The position numbers and the translations under genes are program-made. The notes below the pieces were generated by a model, which saw only the letters and a list, made by a program, of their open reading frames with translations, had not been told where the DNA came from and did not search any database. A DNA stretch of 17,519 bases from Bacillota bacterium (GTDB lineage Bacteria; Bacillota; Clostridia; Peptostreptococcales; Natronincolaceae): positions 1 through 17,519 of the forward strand of contig JAEWHG010000219.1 of the NCBI GenBank assembly GCA_023387935.1, given 5' to 3'. This document shows positions 1-7,737 of this stretch, one piece after another (the stretch's first letter is position 1; every line of letters starts with the position of its first letter).

Positions 1-842
1 ACTTCATCATTAAAGTCCATAATCTCTAAATTTAATTTTCCTTTTACCTCAACATTGCCTGAAACTAAAGAAATGACTTTAATAGAAATATCCATCTCTT
101 TCTCTAGTTCAACAAATTTATTAATATCATCATCACTACGCCAGTCTAAAATAGACAGTACCACGTATTTCTCACGGGGATATTTCACCTGTAGAGCCTT
201 AATAATATTTAATATTGTCTTTCCTGTAGTAATCTCATCATCTATTAATACAATTGGAAAATTTGATTTTAAAATATTTTCACTTAGACCATAACAATTA
301 TGATCTTTTGCATGGGAATGCTCTTCTTCAAACTCTACATTAAAATCATGATCTGCAACTATATCTCTTGTAGTATGGGTATAATATCCTTCCCCTTCAA
401 AAGAGCTAAATATTCCTTGTCCTATTCCTGTAGCAGTTTCAGCAAAGCCAACAAAAATAACAGGCTCTGGTAATACGAAGGTTGTACCAAGAGATTTGTT
501 ATAAATATTTTCACAGTTATCTTGTTTAATAAATCTTTTAACTAGATCATCCATATTAAATTTATCTTTAATACAATAAATTTCTTCCATATATTTAGTA
601 GCTAATATACGATTGGCTACTAAACCCATATAAGGATCAATAGGAATATGTTTCCCTAAAACTTTGCTTACAAATAAAAAGCTGCGCTTAGGATTTATCC
701 GTGCAGCCATAGTAAACAGATTATGAAGTGGAATATTATACTGATTATCAGTAATTTTAATACTCATTTTCAAATCTTCAATTATATCATATTCATATTT
801 TTTATCTTCTTCCCAATATGTCTTTGTAGCCTTTATTTTCAT
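1..842 (-). CDS. Ter-associated phosphoribosyltransferase, C-terminus cut by window edge
   Basis: About 280 codons are visible and the frame stays open to base 1, so the 3' end lies outside. At roughly residues 197-208 there is a classic PRPP-binding loop, VLIDDEITTGKT, preceded by hydrophobic residues as in type I phosphoribosyltransferases. The earlier part (PLHNLFTMAARINPKRSFLF, then VSKVLGKHIPIDPYMGLVAN) matches what I know of the PRTase/TRSP proteins found with TerD genes; the TRSP part would be off the window. The expected activity is transfer of a ribose 5-phosphate group from PRPP to an unknown base-like acceptor (family knowledge). The ATG at 840-842 lies inside the preceding aldolase gene, giving a 41-bp overlap and suggesting translational coupling. 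A GGGGTG sequence sits just upstream; an alternative start at 765-767 has a weaker site. Confidence 0.8.
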   Translation of the reverse strand, partial: MKIKATKTYWEEDKKYEYDIIEDLKMSIKITDNQYNIPLHNLFTMAARINPKRSFLFVSKVLGKHIPIDPYMGLVANRILATKYMEEIYCIKDKFNMDDLVKRFIKQDNCENIYNKSLGTTFVLPEPVIFVGFAETATGIGQGIFSSFEGEGYYTHTTRDIVADHDFNVEFEEEHSHAKDHNCYGLSENILKSNFPIVLIDDEITTGKTILNIIKALQVKYPREKYVVLSILDWRSDDDINKFVELEKEMDISIKVISLVSGNVEVKGKLNLEIMDFNDE

Positions 843-1920
843 TATACACCCCATAAATATATGATTTTTTTATTATTTTTTTTGCCCAATTTAGATGTGG
901 CTTAATTTCGTTCATTTTGTTTCTATATATGCTAGGAACTACACCATTATTACTTTTTTCATTATTTACAATATCGCAGGCATCCATATATTCTTCATAA
1001 GTAACAACTTGAATAGCTTGAATAGGAGATATTTGACTAGGATGTATAATTGTTTTGCCTGACAAGCCATTTTCTTTATCCAATTTGCCTTCTTTTATTA
1101 ATCCTGCTATAGAATTTTCTAAGTAATAATCCTCATCCCCTGTATTTTTTGCGTAATATTCCCATACAGGTCCAGATATTGCATAGCCATCCTCATATCT
1201 ACCAAACATATTAATAATACTTGATAAACAATCTCTAATAACTAAAATATCATATATTGGATTATTGATATTCCTTCTTATACCAAATATACTAGAAAAA
1301 TCAGTTGCACCAATACGAATATTTAGTATGATCTCTTTATATTTGTCCAATAGCTTCTTTAATTCTTTAAGGTGGTCTAGTCTATTTTCTAAATATATAA
1401 TATCTCTCGTCTCAATTACTGGCATAGCATATAGTAAAGTGTCAAATTTTGTATTTATATTTCCTATTTCTTTTAAATAGTCTTCTCCATCTATATAAGT
1501 AAACTTTGGTATAACAAAGCCTGATAGTAGTGTTACTTTTTCACCTAAAGCATTCGATATGGCTTTAAGTTGATCAAGACTCCTAATTCTAATAAAAATC
1601 AAAGGGATCTCATCTTTTAAAATGATTCTATTTGCAACAGCATCGTAAATCTTATTTATTTGAAGAACAACATTTTTAACTCCATTTTCAACTGCACCAT
1701 CGCCTATAGAATCTTCTAAGCAAATTATTACTGACATCAATTCTTTTATTTTCTTATCTATGATATCAGTCCCTATTCGATCTCTTATACCAGGCATGTA
1801 TAATGTTGCTCCTAGGGCATAGGCTAATATATCTTTATTTTCATTTCTTGTAAACTCTTCTGGCTCTTTATAGAATATTTCTTTTCGTTCTTTATCTGAT
1901 AGGTAATTAAAATATTTCAC
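802..1920 (-). CDS. HpcH/HpaI aldolase, CitE-like (citrate lyase beta-type TIM barrel)
   Basis: A 372-residue protein with the hallmarks of the CitE/HpcH family: ICLEDSIGDGA at 66-76 (acidic metal/substrate site, Glu69 and Asp70), FIRIRS at 109-114 (Arg111 and Arg113), MPVIET at 166-171, IRIGATDF at 201-208, and GKTIIHPSQISPIQ near the C-terminus. The family cleaves or forms C-C bonds on CoA- or keto-acid-type substrates with Mg2+. Ter-linked members are proposed to work with the adjacent phosphoribosyltransferase in making a nucleoside-like compound, but the substrate is unknown. The start codon is GTG at 1918-1920 with AGGG seven bases before it. The upstream terD operon ends in two terminators, so this pair probably has its own promoter in 1921-2070, although I could not find a convincing one. 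It overlaps the phosphoribosyltransferase gene by 41 bp. Confidence 0.85.
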   Translation of the reverse strand: MKYFNYLSDKERKEIFYKEPEEFTRNENKDILAYALGATLYMPGIRDRIGTDIIDKKIKELMSVIICLEDSIGDGAVENGVKNVVLQINKIYDAVANRIILKDEIPLIFIRIRSLDQLKAISNALGEKVTLLSGFVIPKFTYIDGEDYLKEIGNINTKFDTLLYAMPVIETRDIIYLENRLDHLKELKKLLDKYKEIILNIRIGATDFSSIFGIRRNINNPIYDILVIRDCLSSIINMFGRYEDGYAISGPVWEYYAKNTGDEDYYLENSIAGLIKEGKLDKENGLSGKTIIHPSQISPIQAIQVVTYEEYMDACDIVNNEKSNNGVVPSIYRNKMNEIKPHLNWAKKIIKKSYIYGVYNENKGYKDILGRR

Positions 1921-2070
1921 CCAATAACCCTACTTTCGTTTATAATATATTTATTTACTTTATATCTAAATACGCATAGTATATTTTAATTGAAAATAAG
2001 AAATATATCTACACTTATTTTATATGAAAAGTTAAAATAATAACAGTATGTATTTAACAAACATTTCCCT

Positions 2071-2097
2071 AAAAAACAACAAAAGCCGCTGACTTTT
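2071..2097 (-). terminator. Second rho-independent terminator of the terD operon
   Basis: On the minus strand the stem AAAAGTC / GGCTTTT (7 bp, one G-U pair, loop AGC) is followed by GTTGTTTTTT. It lies about 50 bases beyond the first terminator and before the aldolase gene. Confidence 0.55.
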
Positions 2098-2143
2098 ATA
2101 AAATACTATCAATTATTAAAATTTTCATCTTTTCTTATATAAA

Positions 2144-2180
2144 TAAAAAAATCAGTAGGAATGTAACCCTTACCTACTGA
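2144..2180 (-). terminator. Rho-independent terminator after the last terD gene
   Basis: On the minus strand the perfect 8-bp stem TCAGTAGG / CCTACTGA (13-base loop) is followed by seven T residues. It begins 8 bases after the terD stop codon and separates the TerD operon from the aldolase/phosphoribosyltransferase pair. Confidence 0.85.
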
Positions 2181-2188
2181 CTTATTTA

Positions 2189-2770
2189 CTACCCTACTTG
2201 CAAACCATAGTTGGCACAAAGTGCAGCTAAGCCACCTTGGAATCCACTTCCAACTGCGCTAAACTTCCATTCTCCACCATGTCGATATATCTCACATACT
2301 ACTATAGCTGTTTCAATAGAAAACTCTTCTGCTAAGTCATAGCGCAATATTTCCTCATTAGTTTCTTCATTTACTAAGCGAACAAAGGCATTGGACACTT
2401 GCCCAAAGTTTTGAGCTCTCTGAAGTGCATCATGTATCGTTACTGTAATAGCAACCCTATGTATATGCTCTGGGACTTTGTCGAATATCATTATTAATTG
2501 TTCGTCATCTCCATCACCTTCACCAGTTCTATTATCTCCAGTGTGAATAACTGAACCATTAGCTCCTTGCAGGTTGTTATAGAAAACAAAATCCTTTTCA
2601 TTGATTACCTTGCCATCTGCTCCTGCTAAAAAAGCAGAAGCATCTAAATCGAAGTCATACCCTCCAGAGTATTTATTTGTATCCCAACCTAATCCTATAA
2701 TAGCTTTTTTAAGACCTGGGTTAGTTTTAGTTAAATCTATTCTTTGACCCTTGGATAAGTTAATTGTCAT
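2189..2770 (-). CDS. terD: TerD family protein (tellurium resistance / general stress, Ca-binding), third copy
   Basis: A 193-residue TerD-domain protein. GLGWDTNKY (26-34), FDLDASAFL (40-48) and HTGDNRTGEGDGDDEQ (76-91) carry the conserved aspartates that in TerD and relatives bind two Ca2+ ions; YDLAEEFSIETA and EIYRHGGEWKF are also family hallmarks. TerD proteins are cytosolic or membrane-surface stress proteins tied to resistance to tellurite, phage, colicins and envelope stress, with unclear biochemistry. It is last of the three terD genes, 32 bases after its predecessor, with a GGAAGGTGAG ribosome binding site and two terminators behind it. It matches the first copy (4207-4788) in length and ends in almost the same C-terminal pattern, implying tandem duplication. 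In Bacillus the equivalents are the YceC/D/E proteins; which one this is cannot be decided here. Confidence 0.95.
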   Translation of the reverse strand: MTINLSKGQRIDLTKTNPGLKKAIIGLGWDTNKYSGGYDFDLDASAFLAGADGKVINEKDFVFYNNLQGANGSVIHTGDNRTGEGDGDDEQLIMIFDKVPEHIHRVAITVTIHDALQRAQNFGQVSNAFVRLVNEETNEEILRYDLAEEFSIETAIVVCEIYRHGGEWKFSAVGSGFQGGLAALCANYGLQVG

Positions 2771-2802
2771 CCATTACTCACCTTCCTAGCAAAGTTTTCA
2801 GA

Positions 2803-3408
2803 TTAATATCTTTTTACAACTTCTCCTAAAGATGCATCATGAGTGCCTTCGCCAATTGCACCAAATTTCCACTCAGTACCATGACGGTATATTTCTGCAA
2901 CCATTAATGCAGTTTTCCCAGAATAATTTTCGGATAAATTATATCTTAGCATTTCTTGGTTGTTAGATCCGTTTACTACACGTATGAATGCATTCTGAAT
3001 CATTCCAAAATCTTGTTTGCGTTTTATAGCATCGTAAATATTTACAAAGAATAAAAGCTTGTGAACATTAGCTGGAATACGACTAAGGTCCACTATGATT
3101 TGTTCGTCATCTCCATCTCCGTCTCCTGTCAAATTGTCTCCACTATGGACAACGCTTCCACAACCACTTCTTAGATTTCCAAAATATATTAAGTTGGATT
3201 TATTTACTAACTTGTCTGTTTCACTTAGCATTAAAACTGAAGCATCACAATCTACATCGGCAGCTTTACCACCACCAAGTAGACCACCCATAAATCCACC
3301 TTTTTTTTGTTCTACTGGATCCCATCCTAAACCTACCATGATCTTAGACAAACCTGCATTTCCTTTTGTTAAGTCTACTCTTTGTCCTTTTTGTAAACTA
3401 ATTGCCAT
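2803..3408 (-). CDS. terD: TerD family protein with glycine-rich insertion, second copy
   Basis: A 201-residue TerD-domain protein. Between GLGWD (26-30) and the acidic motif DVDCDAS (51-57) it has a glycine-rich insert of roughly ten residues (GGFMGGLLGGGK, 37-48), and the usual FDLDAS is replaced by DVDCDAS. The second Ca-binding motif, HSGDNLTGDGDGDDEQ (88-103), is intact. The C-terminus lacks the GSGFQGGL...LCxNxGxxVG ending of the other two copies and finishes in a basic tail. It may therefore have a different partner or membrane contact (inference). It starts at ATG 3406-3408 behind a GGGGG ribosome binding site, 88 bases after the AIM24-family gene. Confidence 0.95.
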   Translation of the reverse strand: MAISLQKGQRVDLTKGNAGLSKIMVGLGWDPVEQKKGGFMGGLLGGGKAADVDCDASVLMLSETDKLVNKSNLIYFGNLRSGCGSVVHSGDNLTGDGDGDDEQIIVDLSRIPANVHKLLFFVNIYDAIKRKQDFGMIQNAFIRVVNGSNNQEMLRYNLSENYSGKTALMVAEIYRHGTEWKFGAIGEGTHDASLGEVVKRY

Positions 3409-3496
3409 ATTATTTCCCCCTCTCTCGAGTTATTTATTCAATACGATTTATCCCATAACTAAGAATTCTAAAACCCAATATGAACCAAATCTTTAT

Positions 3497-4177
3497 TTAA
3501 TTAGATGGCGGTATAAACTGTCTAATCCAATCACCGAAGCCTCTAGGATTCCTTGTCTGAACTAATACAGTTCCAGGCCCTCTAAATCTACACACTAACG
3601 TTTCTCCTGAAGTAACACTGGATATCCATCCTGAAGAAGCTTTTTCAATATTGTAGTGCATATAATCAGGCCAAGCCACTAAATGACTATTATCTATGAT
3701 AGCCTCTTCTCCTGCTTCTAAATTAATCGGATGTATAGCCCCGTAGGAGTTAATAAAAACAGTACCTTTGCCGCTTACCTTTAATATAAAGAAGCCTTCG
3801 CCAGAGAAAAGTCCCCTCGTTAAATTCTGCATTTGAGTATCTATAGAGATAGAGTCAGAAGCCGCTAAAAATCCATCTTTTTGTAGGCATAGACCATAAG
3901 TACCATCAAGCTCTATGTCTACAGTTCCACCAGGCACAGAAGAAGCAAGTAATGCCTCACCAGGTCCTCTGTTCGCTGCTAAAGTTTGAAAAAAGAATTT
4001 TTCTCCCGCAAACATTCTTCCCAAACCTTTAAATACTCCACCCTCTAGCTTTCCTTCTAAGTCTATAGTAGTTGACATAGATACCATAGCACCGGATTCA
4101 GCTTTTATTCTTTCTCCTCTTTGTAGGTTTATCTTTACTATCGGAAAAGCTTCCCCATAAAGGATTTCATATTTCAT
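3497..4177 (-). CDS. AIM24 / TIGR00266 family protein
   Basis: A 226-residue beta-rich protein of the AIM24 (TIGR00266) family. The N-terminus (KINLQRGERIKAESGAMVSM, about 15-34) followed by a glycine-rich stretch (LEGGVFKGLGRMFAGEKFFF) is typical, as is the late part with VSGKGTVFINSYG and FRGPGTVLVQTRNP. Bacterial members form a double-stranded beta-helix-like fold; the name comes from a yeast mitochondrial protein, and no firm biochemical role is known. It lies between two terD genes, 29 bases after the first, with a strong GGGGGG ribosome binding site, so it is almost certainly co-expressed as part of the stress module. No signal peptide or membrane segment is visible. Confidence 0.9.
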   Translation of the reverse strand: MKYEILYGEAFPIVKINLQRGERIKAESGAMVSMSTTIDLEGKLEGGVFKGLGRMFAGEKFFFQTLAANRGPGEALLASSVPGGTVDIELDGTYGLCLQKDGFLAASDSISIDTQMQNLTRGLFSGEGFFILKVSGKGTVFINSYGAIHPINLEAGEEAIIDNSHLVAWPDYMHYNIEKASSGWISSVTSGETLVCRFRGPGTVLVQTRNPRGFGDWIRQFIPPSN

Positions 4178-4206
4178 TTATTTCCCCCCACTACATATTT
4201 AATTTA

Positions 4207-4788
4207 CTACCCCACATTTACTCCGAAATTTTTACAAAGTGCAAATAGTCCGCCTTGGAATCCACTACCAATAGCATTAAACTTCCATTCACCTTGATGT
4301 CTATATAGTTCACCTACAACTAAGGCAGTTTCTATACTAAAATCTTCGCCCAAATCGTATCTAATTAGTTCTTCACCATTCTCTTCTTTAAACACACGGA
4401 TAAAAGCATTTGAAACTTGCCCAAAGTTTTGTGCACGTTCTTCTCCGTTATGTATAGTTACTGTAAATGCAATACGATCAATACTAGGAGGAACATTTGC
4501 TAACTCGATTTTTATTTGCTCGTCATCACCATCACCATCACCAGTAAGGTTATCCCCTAAGTGTGTAATAGATCCTGATTTGTCTACTAAATTGTTATAG
4601 AAAATAAAATCATTATCTCCACTTACCATACCATTACTTCCTAATAGAAATGCAGCTGCATCTAGGTCAAAAGAATTTCCACCATCATATTTATTTGTAT
4701 CCCATCCAAGACCTACTATAACTTTAGATAACCCCGGATTTCCTTTTGTTAAATCTACTTTTTGTCCTTTACTTAAACTAATAGCCAT
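4207..4788 (-). CDS. terD: TerD family protein, first copy after the internal promoter
   Basis: A 193-residue TerD-domain protein. GLGWDTNKYDGG (26-37), FDLDAAAFL (40-48) and LGDNLTGDGDGDDEQ (77-91) supply the conserved acidic Ca-binding residues. The C-terminal pattern GSGFQGGLFALCKNFGVNVG is shared with the copy at 2189-2770. The gene follows a 143-base AT-rich leader region holding a strong promoter and precedes the AIM24-family gene by 29 bases. It probably opens a separately induced terD-AIM24-terD-terD transcript. The ribosome binding site is GGAAAG upstream of ATG 4786-4788. Function is as for other TerD proteins: stress-induced and Ca-binding, with unresolved mechanism. Confidence 0.95.
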   Translation of the reverse strand: MAISLSKGQKVDLTKGNPGLSKVIVGLGWDTNKYDGGNSFDLDAAAFLLGSNGMVSGDNDFIFYNNLVDKSGSITHLGDNLTGDGDGDDEQIKIELANVPPSIDRIAFTVTIHNGEERAQNFGQVSNAFIRVFKEENGEELIRYDLGEDFSIETALVVGELYRHQGEWKFNAIGSGFQGGLFALCKNFGVNVG

Positions 4789-4824
4789 GCTATCCCTACT
4801 TTCCTTTTTTATTTTTATTATTTT

Positions 4825-4840
4825 TAAATAAATTTATTTA
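4825..4840. repeat. Perfect 16-bp AT palindrome in the terD leader
   Basis: TAAATAAATTTATTTA is its own reverse complement. It lies between the predicted transcription start and the first terD. In so AT-rich a stretch it may be chance, but a second inverted repeat lies next to it. Confidence 0.5.
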
Positions 4841-4846
4841 TTTTTT

Positions 4847-4875
4847 AATATTTTAAAATTAAAACTTAAAATATT
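4847..4875. repeat. 10-bp inverted repeat in the terD leader (possible operator or RNA stem)
   Basis: AATATTTTAA (4847-4856) and TTAAAATATT (4866-4875) are perfect inverted copies separated by 9 bases, just downstream of the predicted start of the terD transcript. The arms are pure A/T, so an RNA stem would be weak; a protein binding site is the more likely use if it is real. Confidence 0.45.
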
Positions 4876-4889
4876 TAATTGTTATTTTA

Positions 4890-4918
4890 ATTTTATTGAT
4901 TTTATTTGGATTTGTCAA
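4890..4918 (-). promoter_or_regulatory. Sigma-A promoter of the terD operon
   Basis: Read on the minus strand, TTGACA (4918-4913), a 17-base spacer and TAAAAT (4895-4890) make a near-consensus housekeeping promoter. It begins 14 bases after the telA stop codon and would give a leader of about 95 nt before terD. Confidence 0.8.
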
Positions 4919-4931
4919 GATATATTACATA

Positions 4932-6011
4932 TTATCTTTTACTTTCTAATTTATTTTGAAGCTCTAATAACTTCACTCTACTCGCATCCCTACTTTGTCT
5001 ATTTTCTTCTTCTATTTGCTTAGTTTCTTCAATACCTCTTACAATAGTTTCAAATGTTTTTTCAAGAGTTTCAATTTTAATACTAGAACCAGATGTTAAT
5101 TTTGCAATATCTATAGATTGACTGGCAATATTTTGAGCATTTCTCATTAACATTTCATTTGTTTTATCATCCAAAGCCTTCATTGCATCAGCTTGAACCT
5201 TCTGTCTTTTTATTGCAATAGCCTGTATAAGTCCAGTCTTAAATACTGGAATAGTTACTACAAATGCACTTCCGATTTTGCGGAGAAGATTATAATTACC
5301 TCGTTGAATTAGCTTAATTTGAGGTGCAGTTTGAAGTGCAACCATTTTAGCCATTTCTAAGTCATATATTCTTTGATCGACCATCTCAAGAGCTTGCAAA
5401 CCATTTTGAAGATTAATGGCATCCAGCTGCTGTCCTGAAGCCGCTTTTTGTTCTAACTGAGGTATAATTTCATTTCTCATTCTATCTGTTATAATATGAC
5501 CTGCCTGAATATATTTTTCAAGATTTTCATAATACATAATATTTTTTTCAAACATTTCTTCAAGCATAATATTCGTATTATTAATTTCATTCTCATATTT
5601 CTTAATTTCAACATAAATTTTTGAAATTTCTTTATCCATAGTTTGATATTTGTCAAGTAACCTACTAATGTCATCCTTAACCTTGTTAAACATTTTTTCT
5701 AAAAATCCTGGTTTTCTATCTTCAAAATCCTTTTTATCAAATTTACCCATGATAGAGCTTAATTGCTGTAGCATTTTACCACTATCTTCTACAGAAGAAT
5801 TACTAATAGAAGCTAAAATTCGATCACTGAATTTTGAAATTTCAATGGCAGTATCTTGACCGAATGACATAATATCCTGAGCATCCCTAATATCTAACTC
5901 ATTTGCTAGCTTTTGTACCTCTGGCGAAGCTTTTACCTTTATCGCAACTTCATTAACCTTTTTTTCTAAGTCTACTTCCTTCATTTCGAAACCTTCATTA
6001 AATTCATTCAT
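4932..6011 (-). CDS. telA: TelA / toxic anion resistance protein (YceH-like)
   Basis: A 359-residue protein of the TelA family (toxic anion resistance). It is predicted to be almost entirely helical and highly charged, with long coiled-coil stretches from about residue 75 to 195 and again in the C-terminal third. Family hallmarks include DISRLLDKYQTMDKEISKI, the NGLQALEMVDQRIYDLEMAK segment and APQIKLIQRGNYNLLRKI. No signal peptide is seen; a moderately hydrophobic stretch (SAFVVTIPVFKTGLIQAIAI) falls in the second half. TelA proteins are linked to tellurite, bacteriocin and envelope-stress resistance in Ter loci; the Bacillus homologue is YceH, next to YceG as here. It starts at ATG 6009-6011 behind a GGGGG ribosome binding site, 97 bases after yceG, with a repeated hairpin element between them. 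A separate promoter follows it, so telA may belong to the yceG transcript. Confidence 0.92.
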   Translation of the reverse strand: MNEFNEGFEMKEVDLEKKVNEVAIKVKASPEVQKLANELDIRDAQDIMSFGQDTAIEISKFSDRILASISNSSVEDSGKMLQQLSSIMGKFDKKDFEDRKPGFLEKMFNKVKDDISRLLDKYQTMDKEISKIYVEIKKYENEINNTNIMLEEMFEKNIMYYENLEKYIQAGHIITDRMRNEIIPQLEQKAASGQQLDAINLQNGLQALEMVDQRIYDLEMAKMVALQTAPQIKLIQRGNYNLLRKIGSAFVVTIPVFKTGLIQAIAIKRQKVQADAMKALDDKTNEMLMRNAQNIASQSIDIAKLTSGSSIKIETLEKTFETIVRGIEETKQIEEENRQSRDASRVKLLELQNKLESKR

Positions 6012-6035
6012 TGTTATTCCCCCTATATTTAAAAT

Positions 6036-6113
6036 TTTTTATTGTGAATACAACAAGGTTCCCGTGACCCATTTTGAGTCTTGATTGCATTAATGGGCGG
6101 GGTTCTTATTATT
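6036..6113 (-). repeat. Copy A of a 78-79 bp dispersed element at a stop codon (RNA hairpin candidate)
   Basis: This stretch aligns end to end with 13048-13126, allowing one indel, with about three quarters of positions identical. The shared ends are AATAATAAGAA and GAACCTTGTTGTATTCACAA (minus strand). It starts in the stop codon of yceG. On the minus strand ATAATAAG and CTTGTTGT can form an 8-bp basal stem with two G-U pairs. Above it, CCCG/CGGG and CCCATT/AATGGG form the upper stem in this copy. No terminal inverted repeats or target duplications are evident. Confidence 0.7.
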
Positions 6114-7737
6114 GAAAAAACCAAAGGAAACCCTTCTTCAATGGACCTTGTTTTTCTGCAGTATTATTTTTTTCAGGATTTAAATCAAATTTAAAATCCT
6201 CCAGTTTATGAATATCATAATAGTACTTATCTATACCATTTTCAATATTATTGTAACCAGTTGGAGTTAAAATTACTATATCGAATCCAACGAGATGTAA
6301 AAATCCTATTATGATTATATCCTCATCACTAAATGTACTTTCATTTCCGCTAAAAATAACTAGCTTTGGTATTTGAAGTGGATAGTCAAATTTTTGAAGC
6401 AAATCCAAGTATTTTTTCTCCAAACCTAAAATAGTATATATTGCTTTAGTTTGAAACTCCCTAGTAATCGGAAATGTAAACATATCCACGGATGATATTA
6501 ACTCATCGATCTTATCCAATATCAAATCTTGCACCGGTGTTCTAAGGTAACCGTAGCGATACTCACGAATATTTTTCACTTTTTCTTTATTGAGACTACC
6601 ATCAATATTAAATATACCCTGCGATACTGCAAAACCACGTTTATTATTAAATGGGATTTTTTCTACCAAAATTGTTGTTTCTTCTTTATCTACTAACTTA
6701 TTAAAACCATTCCAATACTCATTTATATCTACAGTTGTTCCGCTAATTTTAGCAAAAATATTTGGAATATATATTCTCCCATCCTCTGCTTTAAATCCTT
6801 CTCTGAATCTTGCCTCTTCCTTCCACAGTATAAATAGCTCTTCGTAGGTTGTCTTAAGAGTACGAGCTACAAGGGTATAATCCTCGAATTGCCAAGGTCT
6901 ATAAACCCCACTATCCTCTGTATGCAGAACCCGATCTATTTCCTGAGAGGCTCTGTATGCTACAGTTTCTCTACGTAATACTTTAGGCTCTTTAGGAAAT
7001 GGTTTTAAAGATTCCCTATAAGGATATTCAATTAAATTAGAATATACATTTATACTTTCAACTTCACTAAATTTATTTCCTTCATTAGAGTGAAAGTACA
7101 CTACATCGCATCCTAATATAGAGAGGAATATTAAAAAATAAATTTCATCTCTTTGTATATCGCCATAAAACAGCACCTTAGGATTAGTATTCCCATATTC
7201 ATAGGCCTGTAGAAGCTTAACTGCGTATTTTTGAATCCAATATAGAAATTTAATATAAAAGTTTTTAACTATATTCATATTTGATTGATTTCTCATAAAT
7301 ATATCCAATAATATTATGAGCTTATCTCTAATTAATTGGTCTTTTACAGAATTAATTGGTGATATGATATCGTTTTTTAATGTAGATTCTACAATAACTC
7401 TGGCACTTGAAAGTCCAGCTCGTTCTGCAGTATTCCAGTGTTTATTAATCCTTTGAATAAATCCATTATCAATAAATTTATCTAATCCCTTATCTATTAG
7501 AGAATAGATTTTCCCTAATTCATTTAATTTTCCATGCAGCTCAAGAAGCTTTTCTTCATAAGTATTTTTATCCTCTATTCCAATTATTCTATAGAAAAAA
7601 ACAGGAGTAACCATAATCTTTTGATTAAAAGCAAAGCCCCTTCTTTCCTTAGGAAGAGTAAAAATATCCTCGTATACATTATTAGTTTTTGCACTAATTG
7701 TATTTATAGCAAGTTGAGCAAATTGTCCTTTTTCCAT
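6109..7737 (-). CDS. yceG: YceG family protein (putative tellurium-resistance component)
   Basis: A 542-residue protein similar to Bacillus YceG, which is encoded next to TelA and TerD proteins as here. It is soluble by appearance, with no signal peptide or clear membrane segments. The two halves look like copies of one unit: NPKVLFYGDIQRDEIYFLIF with LSILGCDVVYFH in the first half matches IPKLVIFSGNESTFSDEDII with LHLVGFDIVILTP in the second. Each is a beta-strand, glycine turn, helix and second strand, as in an alpha/beta fold. The biochemical role is unknown. I chose ATG 7735-7737 because GGAGGA lies 12 bases before it; an in-frame ATG at 7759-7761 would add eight residues but has no ribosome binding site. 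A promoter lies about 130 bases upstream. It is probably the first gene of the Ter cluster. Confidence 0.87.
   Translation of the reverse strand: MEKGQFAQLAINTISAKTNNVYEDIFTLPKERRGFAFNQKIMVTPVFFYRIIGIEDKNTYEEKLLELHGKLNELGKIYSLIDKGLDKFIDNGFIQRINKHWNTAERAGLSSARVIVESTLKNDIISPINSVKDQLIRDKLIILLDIFMRNQSNMNIVKNFYIKFLYWIQKYAVKLLQAYEYGNTNPKVLFYGDIQRDEIYFLIFLSILGCDVVYFHSNEGNKFSEVESINVYSNLIEYPYRESLKPFPKEPKVLRRETVAYRASQEIDRVLHTEDSGVYRPWQFEDYTLVARTLKTTYEELFILWKEEARFREGFKAEDGRIYIPNIFAKISGTTVDINEYWNGFNKLVDKEETTILVEKIPFNNKRGFAVSQGIFNIDGSLNKEKVKNIREYRYGYLRTPVQDLILDKIDELISSVDMFTFPITREFQTKAIYTILGLEKKYLDLLQKFDYPLQIPKLVIFSGNESTFSDEDIIIIGFLHLVGFDIVILTPTGYNNIENGIDKYYYDIHKLEDFKFDLNPEKNNTAEKQGPLKKGFLWFFQ

Noticed and set aside
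3095..3565. 156-codon plus-strand frame opposite the second terD
   Set aside because: Serine/proline-rich antisense shadow of a clear TerD gene and the following spacer; no ribosome binding site and no family pattern.
6036..6113. Element A as an insertion sequence or MITE
   Set aside because: No terminal inverted repeats, no flanking duplication and no transposase in the window; kept only as a repeated element of unknown type.
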